Below, piece by piece: positions 21,801-33,389 of a stretch of DNA of 64,000 bases. Source of the DNA: Cephalotus follicularis (Eukaryota; Streptophyta; Magnoliopsida; Oxalidales; Cephalotaceae); assembly GCA_001972305.1 (NCBI GenBank), contig BDDD01001496.1, forward strand, positions 186,001-250,000, in the 5' to 3' direction. The first letter of the stretch is position 1; every line of letters starts with the position of its first letter. The notes under the pieces were generated by a model. It had not been told where the DNA came from. It searched no databases and saw only the letters and a program-made list of their open reading frames with translations. A program made the translations under genes and the position numbers.

Positions 21801-23093
21801 TAAGGATAGACATCGTCGCCTTCTTGTACTGTTTGGAAGTTTTCTTACTTAATGATACGAAACGATCCCGATTCCTGTTAGGGTGCATTTGAGCATTTGT
21901 ATGCATTGCATATGTACTGTTTACTGCCTATTTAATAACCGTTTATGAGCTGTTATGATTTCTAAATTGTTATAGTAATTTAGACATGCATATATGAGTT
22001 TGAAAACCAATATGTTTGGGTACGAAAATATATAATGGATATTGACATATTTTTGAACATACTGGGAAAGCAATTTCCACCACTGAACTGTTTAAAGTAT
22101 TTCCTACTTACTGAAAAATATACATTTCAAGTATTTATGACTTTTGAAAATGTCTTGAAATGAACTGTCTTTCTCTGATCAAGTGATCATTTTGTAAAAT
22201 GACTTGAACTATTACTGCAATGTTTACTGTAACTGCTCTATCTTGGTTTGTGGCTGTGTTTGCGCCGTACTAGTTGGGTGGCGGGGACTGCCAGCGTTGA
22301 CTTGTGGCAGGGTTGACCTAGGGGCTAGGAGTTGGCTGGGTAACTCACTGTACTGTACTATTGACTTGCTTGGTTGTCTGGAGACAGGACCGAAGCGAGA
22401 GTGCAACGTGGGGCCAGGAGTTGGCGGCGTTGTATATACTAACTGCCTGTTTGTTGGTCCCTTTGTGGACTTACTGTTTACTGGTCCTATGCGGATGCTA
22501 CTGTGCCTGTTTGATGTAACCCTGGCTGGGTTACTACTGTACTATTGATGCATATATATGTTTTCATATATATATCTCCATTGGTATTTTTATTGTACTG
22601 CATCACTACGCATACATCTCATGACATGCATGTAATGTTAATCCCGACTTACTCTTATGACTTAGCCGAGTGAGGACAAAGGCTAACCCCCTACTTTACA
22701 GATTGATGCAGAGGAGCGATATGGACCAACATGGACGAAGGACAAGTTTTAATAATGCTTTTACTAGGGTTATGCTTTTTGGTTGTATTAAACTGGTTAT
22801 GTATTAAACGAGAGTTACGTACCATACTGTTGGTTTAAGTTTTATGTTGTTGACGGATAATGTAATTTAATCATGCTTCGTTTTGGGGTATTTTAACTAT
22901 GACAAACTTGTATTTTGGTAACGTGTAGTATGGGATGCACGTTACTTGCTTTTCAGCTTATGGTCTTAAATGCTTCCGCAACTGATATCGTGTTTAAAAA
23001 GTTTAAATTTATGGTTTTTTGCATAAGTTGAATGTTCTATGTTAATTGCCACCACATATATGTTGTTTATTGAAAACGGGGTGTGACAGCTAG

Positions 23094-24300
23094 GCTCATA
23101 GCCAAAGGTTACAACCAATGGTAAGGATTGATTATGAGGAAACTTTCTCTCCCATAGCCATGCTTAAATCCATTCGGATTTTACTTGCTGTAGCTGCACA
23201 TTTTGACTATGAGATATGACAAATGGATGTGAAAACTTCTATTCTCAATGGAAACATTGATGAAGACATTTATATGACTCAACCTGAGGGTTTCATATCC
23301 ATTGGTGAGGACTAGAAAGTGTGCAAGCTTCAGAAGTCAATTTATGGACTAAAGCAAGCTTCGAGAAGTTGGAACATCCGATTCGATGAGACAATCAAAG
23401 AGTTTGATTTCATTAAGAATTGAGATGAACCATGTGTGTATAAAAAGGTTAGTGAGAGCTCCGTGACTTTCCTAGTCTTGTACGTTGACGACATACTCCT
23501 TATAGGAAATGATGTGATCATGTTATTGAACGTAAAGGTTTGGTTATCCACAGTTTTCTCCATGAAAGACTTGGGAGAAGCTTCCTATATCCTGGGAATA
23601 AAGGTCTATAGAGATAGATCAAAAAGGATGATAGGGTTGTCCCAGTCTTTGTACATTGACAGAGTGCTTAAGCGGTTTAGCATGGAAAATTCCAAGAGAG
23701 GTTACCTACCTCTATGTCATGGGATTTCACTTTCTAAACAGATGTCTCCCAAGACGGCCGAAGAAAAACAAAGGATGATGCACATTCCATATGCTTCAGC
23801 AATTGGAAGCGTCATGTATGCTATGCTTTGCACTAGACCAAATATCGCCTATGCTATAAGTGTTACAAGCAGATATTAGTCAGATCCAGGTGAGAGTCAC
23901 TGGAAGGCTGCCAAAGATATTATTAAGTACCTTAACAAGACTAAGGATTTATTCATGATGTATGGAGGAAAAGGTTTGAAAATTGAGGGTTTTACTGACT
24001 CTAATTTTCAGACAGATGTGGATGATTCGAAATCAACATCGGGGTTTGTGTTCATCTTAAATGGTGAAGTAGTGAGTTGGAATAGTTCCAAGCAGCCTAC
24101 CACTGCGGATTCACTGACTGAAGTTGAATACATTGCGACTCCACCTTATACGTGAGATCATTGATCGTGGAGATATAAAAGTGGAACGAGTTCCAAGTGA
24201 AGACAACATTGCATACCCGCTTACTAAGGCGCTACCAAAGGCGGTCTTCGACAGACACCTTGATGCTATGGGTGTGAGACACTATGGCAACTGGCTTTAG
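23094..24300 (+). pseudogene. E2 reverse transcriptase (rest) and RNase H with an internal deletion
   Basis: RT continues with the RLIAKGYNQ, MDVKT and LQKSIYGLKQASRSW motifs; the polymerase box is intact, LYVDDILLIGND at about 23479-23514. Stops fall near 23217, 23314, 23420 and 23877. RNase H begins near 23955 with FTDSNF and TEVEYIA, then jumps at about 24140 to the far C-terminal block, losing the central part that contains the last catalytic Asp (the CDN motif present in E1). So RNase H is inactive by deletion as well as by frame damage. Confidence 0.88.
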
Positions 24301-24303
24301 CAC

Positions 24304-24315
24304 TTAGTGGGAGAC
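24304..24315 (+). promoter_or_regulatory. E2 polypurine tract
   Basis: TTAGTGGGAGAC directly before the TGTTAGAG start of the 3' LTR at 24316; comparable to the E1 tract at 8148-8162. Confidence 0.75.
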
Positions 24316-26234
24316 TGTTAGAGATGAAGTGCTGCGAGCCAGTGTCGAGCTTGTATTTACTTTATCTTGTATAAATGATTTGTAAATTCAATAAAGATGT
24401 TTATGTTTTATCAATGACTATGAGTTCGTTTCATTAATACATGCTTTATTAATTGTAAATGAATGTCCTGGAATAAAGTTAGAGAACCAAGTTCATGATG
24501 AGATCATGATGTGAGAGTTGGAATCTCGGTATACTTTATTTCGAATCTTCCCAGTCATAGGATTGACACTCAGGGCATGATCAATCCGGATAGACCAGCA
24601 CATACTGTCAGATCGGTAAGCAGAGGGTGACTGATCTCGCACTCACTCACATGGATGATGCTATGACAACTACATGAGTGCTCATCTAATGAGTTCACTG
24701 AAGGTGACTGCTGATAGAATATCTGTATGGAGTTTTACTTACATGTCAGACAGAATGCTAGTTTTACAACAGTGCATGTGGTCCTTGGACATGAGCCGTC
24801 ACTTGATGTCTTATGCATAAGGTGTTGTGTTTTGATGATGCTTAAATACATATTCTATGAAGTGTATACAGGCATTAGTTGGACATGGTACGCTTATGTA
24901 TGGAGGCATGTGAACTGGTAACAATGAATCAATTGCTTCTAGTAAAAGAAGATTATGCTCAGGATGATTTTCGTCAGTGATTAAACGCCTGGCCAGACTA
25001 GCCACGATATCAAGAGTGTGATATCATTGGTTGAATATTAGAAGGGCACCTCTAATATTATTTATGCTAATGAAATATAGTTACGAGGCTAAAGATTAAA
25101 TTATTAGGGTCTGACATAATCCGTACCCTAGATTTAATTAGAGCATTGTCAATGGAGGGGCTATGCGTGCATGTACTTGTAAATAGTGATTCACAAATTA
25201 TTCATATTACCTGGGGGTCGTTATACATTACTAGATGTCGATATCGACCAGTAGGATGTCCGAGATTAAATTGATAAATTAATTTTGGAAGAAAAAGAAT
25301 TAAAAGAGTTTTAATTCGAAATGTTCAAGAGAATATTTTTATGAGATAATAAATGTTTAATTGGATAAATTGTAAGTGTCACAATATTAATCCTACGGCC
25401 AGCGTAATAGTGAACTCATAGAGTCACACACAATACGGGCAAATATTTCTAACACGTGATGACAGAAAAATAATTAGGAAGTTATTTCCTAATTATATTT
25501 AATGAGATTAAATATATATAAATATATTTAATGAGATTTTATATATATATATATATAATTAATTAATGAGATTAATTATCCTTAATGAGATTAAGGTAAA
25601 TTAGAATTCTAGAAGGAAAATAAGACTTCTCCTAGAAGGAATAGGAGACTCCTCCTAGAAGCAAAAGATTTTGTGTTCTAATATGATTGTGAGATTAATT
25701 ATATTAAAGAAAGAAAGAAGTTTAAAAGGAAAAGGATTCCTTTTTAAAGGGCTGGTTTAATGGGAGATTGTGTTTAAGTGGGATTAATCTAGCAGCTAAT
25801 ATATAAACACATCTCCCTATTCATAGTTAAGACTTTTGCTCTATTTTACAAAACCCTAGCCGCCTCTCTCTTTCTCTCTCTCATACAATCAAGTGTTGAT
25901 TGCTTGCGAAGCAATTGTGTTGGAGATTGAAGCTTAATGTGGATACCTTGGAGGCTTTCTATACTTGGAAGCTATAATCGTTTAATACGTTCAACAAGTA
26001 GCTGTGCTTTTGGAAGCAAGAAGACTCATTGGAAGAAGGAAGGAGTCGCTCCATTCATGTGACTAATTCCGCCTGCTCCTCCCTGTTGTTTTATATCTAA
26101 CTATATATGTATGCTCAAAAGATCACTGAAACAAACCATATGGCTTGATATTTAGGAGATGATCACACAATATATGTTTTAGGGTTTTTTGCATATAGAT
26201 ATTTTATTGTCTAAATCGCCATAAGGTTACAACA
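24316..26234 (+). repeat. E2 3' LTR (1919 bp)
   Basis: Same ends as 8565-10303 but about 180 bp longer. The extra sequence at about 25510-25690 holds ATATAT runs, two ATGAGATTAA repeats and a CTCCTAGAAG-type inverted repeat around 25626-25662. It ends in AACA at 26234, followed by GCATG. Confidence 0.92.
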
Positions 26235-26239
26235 GCATG

Positions 26240-27903
26240 TACACTGAACTTGACCCACCATGGAAATTCTATTTGGATGGTCACATATCCCATGTCAGTA
26301 GAGTTTCTCATCTGAGACAGTAGTGTATAGACTATATGAGTGTAGCAAGTCCTTGATGGACTTGTCTGATACTTAGACCTGAGCGACTACTGTGCATTGT
26401 GTAGAGACTGTCTGACTTTTGATTTCTGTCCTACCCAGTTCTTTCACAGGATTGGCAAACAGACAGCTTTTGGGTCTTGCAGGATTTATGTGAATGTAAG
26501 TGAGTGCACAACAAGGAATCGTCACACATGATATGAGGGAGATTGGCTCTATAGTATCTTTATTCGTTGTGGACTTTGAAATGAGTGGTCAGGTTATGGC
26601 GAGCTGGAACCTAGGGTTTCCGAAAAGGCTTGTCGATAGTCATGATGGTAAAATACGGATTTATAGATACCGGCATATCTAGGGTTGACACATATCCTTA
26701 CCCTAGACCGTGATCAGAGCCGAGGATGATGAGGGATTATAGTACAGGGTAACTGTTATCAGGATAAAGTATCGGATGTATCGGAAACGGACTTAATTGT
26801 GGAAATTAATCAAGGGATTAATTTACCTACCTGGAATATGATAGTCATAGGTTCAGGGTCTTAAAAGTAGTCAAGGACTATTTATGGAAAGTTTACTTAA
26901 GAGCAAGACATCTTAGTAACACACCATCGTTACCGATTAATTATAAACTTTCAGGTCCCGCCTCACGAGTATATGTATCAGATACATATATCGTATTGTT
27001 TTATAACGTGTGATGGCACATGCTATATTGTTGTGTATTAGTGATGTTACGTGACTGATTAGTTGACGTAATATACTAATATGATTTTGGTATTTATTAA
27101 TAATTAGATTATTAATTCTCTTATAAAGTAATAAATAATAATTGGATTATTATTTATCTCTCTCCTCATTGTCTGCTGCATGTGATCAACGTGTTGGTTG
27201 TTAGACAACTAATATGATAAGCAGCAAAATAAATATAACACGTTAAAACATATGTCCTCTCTTATCCATTCCATATGTCATGGTGACAAAATTGAAAAGG
27301 GATTTGCATTCAAATGGAATGAAATCCTGATAACACGTTTGGCTGTTATTATCATCCTACAATTGGGGAGAAAACTTTGGGGATAAGTTGAGGAAGTTAA
27401 AAACGTGTGAGGAGAGGCTGGGTTTTTAAGAGAAGAACCTGGACACTTTTTAAAAAAGTGTGTGAGTCTGGTGTTTTTGCTTCTTAGAGAACAAAAACAG
27501 AGAGAAGAGAAAATATACCAAAACACACCACATCTTGATTTCTATAGGTGGTGTACTGCTTTCATTGAGTATTACATTCCCTATATTGATCCTAGTCTAG
27601 GATTAGAAATATAGGTTTTGGTTTTGTGTGTTATTCCGCTGTTGTTCGTTCATGAGTAAAAGCTTGAAGCCTCAAAACGGATACTTGAAGGAAGGAGTTG
27701 GTTGCTTGGTATAAACTCTATCCTTCTATGTATGTTTATATTGTTTATCTGGATTGTTGATTAGCGATCCTAGGTTGTTTGTATTCGTTTATGGTGTCAG
27801 ATAATGGATGTTCTTTGTTTTGAGCCACTTTAATGAAAATTAAAGTTGAACAGTCTATGCAACTAATGCCTAAAATGACTATAAACTTAGTTTTATTCTT
27901 ACA
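26240..27903 (+). repeat. E1 3' LTR, second part
   Basis: Continues the LTR from where 8564 broke off (matches 681-2345) and ends ATTCTTACA at 27903, followed by the TTCTC target repeat. Confidence 0.93.
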
Positions 27904-28434
27904 TTCTCAACCTAAGTTCAAAACTCTATCTCTAATCAATTTCAACTACAAACCATCCATAAATGCATACAATCACTTAAATGTATTGAATAAAGCTGTA
28001 AACCATGTATATATGGTGCATTTAAGGTAGAGAAATTATATCATTTTCTAGAAGCTTAAGGTTGAAAACAAAGGAAACTCAAGCTTCAATATACTCAAGT
28101 TAATCAATTAACTATGCAAATCAATTCCCCATTCCCCTTGTTCTTGGTGAATTCGGCAAAGTAGAGAGATTTTGAGAGTGTGTGCGTGTGTGTGTTTTTG
28201 TGTGTAAAGATGAGGGAATGTGTGAGAAATGTGTTAAGTCAAGCTTATATACCTAGCTCAAAAACTCCCCCATGCTCATTAAGACTAGTAAACACTCCAT
28301 AATAATATATATGGGTAAATCAATATCCCAAGAACCATATTATATATGCACACCTCGATTCACTCAATATTTGTATCATAATCAAATATGATGCAAATAT
28401 GTCATAAAATAATTGTTGGATCTCGATCTTTACA
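27904..28434 (-). mobile_element. E0: gypsy 3' LTR, proximal part
   Basis: On the minus strand the LTR starts TGTAAAGATCGAGATCC at 28434, right after a purine-rich AGGGAAGGA (28435-28444). It runs to the E1 insertion at 27903 and continues at 280-1. A (GT)n-like stretch lies at 28175-28205. No gene is seen. Confidence 0.65.
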
Positions 28435-28444
28435 TCCTTCCCTA

Positions 28445-30369
28445 TAAGAATCTAGCCCCTAGATTCCACCATCCATAAACAAATGAGATTATTTCTCCCT
28501 CATATCCTCCTCCAGTACCCATGTAGCTTTCTCTAACCCATTGTTTTTTCATAGAACCTTAACCAATGAAATGGTCTTGGTCCTCAGGATTCTCTCCTCT
28601 CTATCCATGATCCGTATTGGTGCCTCCTCATATGATCATTATGCTCTTAACGTTATCGGTTCATACTTTATCACATGTGCAGGGTTTAGATGATACTTCC
28701 TCAACAAGGAAACGTGAAACACATCTTGAGCCTCTGAAAAAGCTGAAGGCAGTGCAAGTCTGTAGGCGGCCTCGCTAATCCGATCTAGAATCTCAAACGG
28801 CCCAAAGTACCGTGGTGCAAGCTTCCCTTTCTTTCAAAATCTCATGACTCCTTTCATTGGTGATACTTTGAGGAACACATGATCACCAACTAAGAACTCT
28901 AAGCCTCTTCGATGAACATTTGCATACCTCTTCTGGTGACTCTAAGCTACTAGAAGTGTCTCCTTGATAAATTTCACCTTCTCGGAATTCACTTGCACTA
29001 TCTTTGACCCTAATAAACTTCTCTCATCGACCTTATCCCAACAAATTAGTGATCTACGTCTCCTGTCATACAACGCCTCATATGGTGTCATTTGAATACT
29101 CACATGATAAATGTTGTTTTAGGATAACTCTATCAAAGGCAATGCTCATCCCAATTACCTTTGAAGTCGATAGAACAAGCTCATAGGATATCCTCCAAGG
29201 TCTGAATAGTCTTCTCTGGCTGTCCATCTAACTAGGGGTGGAAATCAGTACTGAAATTCAACTTTGTACGCAAAGATGACTAAAGACCCTTCTAAAACCT
29301 AGAAGTAAATATAGCATCTTTGTTTAATACGATACTTACTGGCACCCATGAAATCTAACAAGTCATACATCTCGTTATGAAATCATCAATCTCCCTCTTC
29401 ATGATATTCCACCAGTAACTAAGTTATTCTCACGATTAATGGAGAAACGAGATCTATGAGCTTGAGATAATAGCTCATCCTTCAATTCAATACTGGTTCA
29501 AACACAAACTATGCGCATGTACCTCAAAATCCCATCGAAAAGCAAGTTAAATTTGGCTTCAATTCTCCATCGGTCACTGTTGCAAAATTTTGTAACTATG
29601 TATCTATACCCTATGCCTCTCAGTTCCTATCAAGCAACAACAGCTAGGCCTGAATTTGAGCAACTGTCAAATAAGCCATCTTGTGGTTCAACTCATCAGT
29701 GACTACATTCGCCCTACCCAGATGATACACTATCTTGCAGTTGTAGTCATTGAGTAACTCCATGTACCTTCTCTGACTCATGTTTAGATATTTCTGAAAA
29801 AATAGGTTCTTCAAGATCTTGTGGTCCATGTACACATTAATCTCATTCGTACATATAGTTTTTCCATTTTCGTAAAGCAAAGATAATGGCCTCCAACTCA
29901 AGGTCACGCAGTAGATATTTCACCTTCCCATACTGCATATGAACGTAATCCAAACCTTTTCTTGAAACATTACTGCAAACCTTGAAGTTCTCATTCCCAT
30001 ATAACGAAGCTAAGATAGGAAAAATTAACCATTCCTTCAACTCTTGAAAACTTATCTCACACTTCACATCCCATACAAACGGAGTATGTTTCTGTGTCAA
30101 CCTTGTCAATAGGGTAGCAATTCATGAAAACCCTCGACTAATCGATGATAATACCATGCTAAGTCGCAGAAACTAAGGACCTTTGTTGCATTCATCAACT
30201 GTTTCCAATCTCTAACTACCTCTATCTTTACTGGATCAACTACTAACCCAGTCTTAGATATAATATGCCCATAAAAGCCACCTTGTCAACCAACACTTGC
30301 TGAATTTGGCATACAACTATCTCTCCCTCAACGACTGTAAAGAATGCAAAGATGCTCTCCATGTTCTCC
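28445..30369 (-). pseudogene. E0: gypsy pol remnant (RT end, RNase H, integrase, chromodomain)
   Basis: Read from 30369 down. The end of RT lies near 30360-30240. RNase H is at 30109-29644, with a VYMDHKILKNLF block and ANVVTDELNHK. A degraded integrase region (29500-28620) ends in a chromodomain-like ATWVLEEDMRE near 28545-28505. Chromodomain-type gypsy elements tend to target heterochromatin. The order RNase H before integrase marks Ty3/gypsy. Stops are frequent. The 5' part of RT, protease and gag are missing: the copy is cut at 30370 by a copia LTR fragment. Confidence 0.8.
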
Positions 30370-30968
30370 TATTAGAAATATATGATGTGGTTTAAATATT
30401 ATTTCTTGTATGATCAATCTTATTCACTTATGCAATAATGATATATGCCATTATCTTTATCATAATATGAGTAGTTTAAATACTAACTATCTCACATGAT
30501 AATTATTATGATAAAGCCCATAGAATTAAAGCAAAGAAAATATAACTATAATGATATCATAATAGTGAGATGTATTATTCTTACATATGTTTTATTCTTA
30601 AATTTTCCCAATCATAGGATCACTATAAAGGGCATTAGTGAATCCGAATAGATTAGCACATATGATGTTTCACTCAAGTAAAAGTATAACTGATCTCATG
30701 GTCATTAGTGTAGTGGACACTAGAATATATATGGGTAATTATTGGAAAATAAGTTCACTGAACTAGCCCGACTAAAAACATCTAACTGGAGTTATCAATT
30801 CCTATCAATTATGAGTTCTATGTCACAGTTATGCATGTGGTCCTTAGATCTGTGACACGATAGTTGTCTTGTGCATATGATATTATATTTTGATATGATT
30901 CTAAATAATTCTAGGAATTATCACAAAATGATATATTGGATATAATGGATTATGTATGGAGGCATGTG
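30370..30968 (+). repeat. Fragment of an E2-related copia LTR
   Basis: Follows the first 600 bp of the E2 LTR in order: TATTAGAAAT for the start, then blocks such as AATCATAGGATCACTATAAA, GCATGTGGTCCTTAGA and TATGTATGGAGGCATGTG, each with a counterpart in 8565-9145. It is cut at 30968 by E3. What follows E3 at 37095-37140 may be its continuation, but I could not match it. Confidence 0.7.
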
Positions 30969-33140
30969 TGACACCCTGAACCCGGTAAAGGTCCAAGACA
31001 TCACCCAAATTCGTTCAGTCTCTCATTCCATAAGTTGGGTAATAGTTAAAGCCTACTCCGTGTAGCGAAAAACCATGAATACTTAAAACTTTCATACATA
31101 TATGCGAACATTCATTCAAACATCTTTAAACATTAATACAGTTCATGTCTTTACGTACACAAGTCCATTCCAAACCATTACAAGTCTTTAACATACATAA
31201 TTCATATCATCTTATACAACCATACAATACAAATATCCATAAACATCTTCCTTGAATCCTTGCTCCATTCATCTTTACCATCACTGGTCTTTATGTCCCT
31301 AGACACTACCAGTTACTCCTGATCCATCCATACCTAAACACATAAAGGTGGCACATCCTGAAGGATGCTTCAGCTAAAGGCCTCGTAGAAACACAACCTC
31401 ATGCTTATATTATGAACAAATATCGCAACATAAAATGCATGTCATGGCATAATACGTGAACAATTGTGGCTAACAAATCCATATAAATAACTGTCTCATA
31501 CCAATATATATATATATAACGTTAACCTAAACATACACTCCTATCCATACATCTACCTAATAATCAGGTGGTCGGCCAGTTACATACCATTTTCCCATAC
31601 CAGTGTATATAACGGTTAACCAAAACATACAAACATTCGTAAGTCCAACCCGGCACAAGCTCGAGATTAAGAACATCTAGTTGCCTACCAGTTCAACAGA
31701 AGAAGCTCAACTAGAACTAGTTGCATGTTGGTTCACCGGTAGGAGCTCAACTAGTTACGGATCCAGACCCTATCCATATATGAGTATAACCCCCTCTGAA
31801 GGTGGGGCACAAGCTCGAGGTTTATACATCTAGTTGCCTATCGACTCACCAATAGAAGCTTGACTAGAATTGGTTGCCTATTAATTCACCGATAGGAGCT
31901 CAACAAGTCACGTATCATGAGTAACTGTGGCAGAGAGATCATTCAATTGTACGTAGACGCCTATTATACCTGACTATAAGTTATAGTTCATTCTATGGTG
32001 AACACATCTATAGACTCTCTCTTACCCTCTATGCCATCTTTAAAACATAGAAAGAAACCTAGTCATAACCTTATCACAGGCCAATGATGGATCCGAAAAA
32101 AATCATTTTCAAAACATGCTTTGAAAACATTTTGAAAATTGCAGACCTTAAACGGTGACCCCTTAGCCTTATGTGTCAGCGCTTTACGCTAAGCATCGAA
32201 AGCCAAACTTAAGCGTCGTCTATTAAGGCAGTCGATAGGTTTAGTTCATTTTGAGGAAGGCCTAAGCAGCTATACTCATGACTAAACTTCATCCTTAGAC
32301 AAACGCTACCAAAAGTAGTCTAAGCTTTGACAGAAGAAAAGCATTCTCCTTTTAAAAACAACCTATAAGCAGCGACGCTCACGGGTTGAGCCTTGACGCT
32401 TAGAGCAGCAGAATTTAGGGTTATAAGCTGAAACTTTTGCAAATCCAAATCTTTCTTTAAAATATTTTAATTCCAGTTCAATACAAGTCCTTTAATATGT
32501 TTCTATGTCATTAAAACCATTTTCAATCCTTCAAATCCTTTCATTAAAGTTTCAGGTTAAAAACCTCGAAAACCTTTATAAACCCTAATATTCAATTCCA
32601 GCAATTCCAATCAATTTCAATCCATACAATCAGTTTATATATGTGTATATATGTGTAATCATGTGCATATTTCGGTACAGAAGGTTTTTACCCAATATTG
32701 AAGCTTGAATCTTGGATTCTAGGTTAAGAAAAGCGAGAAAGAACTCAAGTTTTTGGCCTACGGAGCTTTAATCTTGTGTCAATCAAGGTTTCGATCAATC
32801 AACAACCCTTACCCCCTTGATTTCCTTGTTAATTTAGCTATAAAATGGTGTTTTAGGGCATGTTTGTGAGAGAGGGAGAAGAGAGAATGGGAGAGAGACA
32901 GAATAGAGAAGAGAATGAGATTTTTTAGTGTTTAAGGACTCTATTTATAGGTCTCTCACTAATATCTATCCCCATACATAAACAATACCCTAAACAAACA
33001 TACAGTCATACCATATGAGTATTGGAAATAACCTCATACCATCCATAACCATATGCATAATCAACATCCCTAATATCCGTATAGCATGTCATATGATGAA
33101 AATATGCTAGAGTGTAAAGGGGGGATTTCGCGGCATTATA
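30969..33140 (-). repeat. E3 3' LTR
   Basis: Pairs with 34741-37094 over its whole length, for example TCCGTTCAGTCTC-type and CATGAATACTTAAAACTTTCATACATA-type blocks. It contains internal subrepeats at 31676-31920 and a weak GTCGAC-like patch at 32165-32400 (GCGTCGTC, AGTCGATA). A purine-rich GGGTGAGGGAA on the minus strand at 33140-33150 precedes it. Confidence 0.87.
31676..31920 (-). repeat. Subrepeats in the E3 LTR
   Basis: Units of about 35-40 bp, CTAGTTGCCTA...TTCACCGATAGGAGCTCAA, occur four times here with drift and again at 35440-35870 in the other LTR. Each holds TATCGGTTCACCGATA-like inverted halves. Confidence 0.7.
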
Positions 33141-33389
33141 TTCCCTCACCCTTCAAAGAATATGGTCCCCATATTCTCTGTCCATAACCATAACCACAAC
33201 CATAACCTTACCACCTAGTGCCAAATCCGTATCTATAGAAGTTCTCATAATCATGTTGTACAGGCGAGCTTGACTCCTGATTAGTTGTTTTCCCTTTGCC
33301 TGACTTGTCCCTCTAGAAGTACTCGGTGCACTAGTGGTTTGTGTTGGTGGTCCCTGATACTATGTCTGTCTTTTTTGTGATTGTCCCTT

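Larger units (their letters stand above)
20449..23088 (+). mobile_element. Solo LTR of a gypsy element (chromovirus, Tekay-like), 2640 bp
   Basis: Starts TGTAACGCC, ends GGTGTGACA, with GCTAG on both sides (20444-20448 and 23089-23093), and E2 RT continues immediately outside. No gag or pol lies inside. TGTAACGCC is also how the E3 LTRs start on the minus strand. A phrase near 22665 (CCGAGTGAGGACAAAGGCTA) is of a type I associate with Tekay/Del LTRs. The frame at 22204-22548 is not supported. It carries two GTCGAC islands. Confidence 0.87.
8565..26234 (+). mobile_element. E2: Ty1/copia element, Angela-like, nested in the E1 3' LTR
   Basis: The LTRs 8565-10303 and 24316-26234 begin TGTTAGAGATGAAGTG and end AACA. 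The direct target repeat is GCATG (8560-8564 and 26235-26239). The primer site is at 10307, with gag, protease and integrase before 14225, and RT and RNase H at 20058-20448 and 23094-24300. Two further insertions split it (14226-20052 and 20449-23088). Its pol is clearly related to E1 but belongs to a different family, because LTRs and leaders differ. Confidence 0.93.
281..27903 (+). mobile_element. E1: Ty1/copia element, Angela/BARE-like, interrupted by E2
   Basis: Complete outline of an LTR retrotransposon. The 5' LTR is 281-2345; the 3' LTR is 8163-8564 plus 26240-27903, split by E2. The target duplication is TTCTC (276-280 and 27904-27908). An initiator-Met-type primer site follows the 5' LTR and a purine tract precedes the 3' LTR. 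Domain order gag, protease, integrase, RT, RNase H marks Ty1/copia. The ~2-kb LTR and the pol wording resemble the Angela/BARE clade; the clade call is from recognition of the family, not from a search. Coding regions carry many stops and frameshifts, so the copy is not autonomous. Confidence 0.92.

Noticed and set aside
22204-22548. A small secreted or membrane protein of 114 residues
   Set aside because: The frame lies inside a solo LTR, is Cys/Leu/Gly-rich by composition, and shows no domain.
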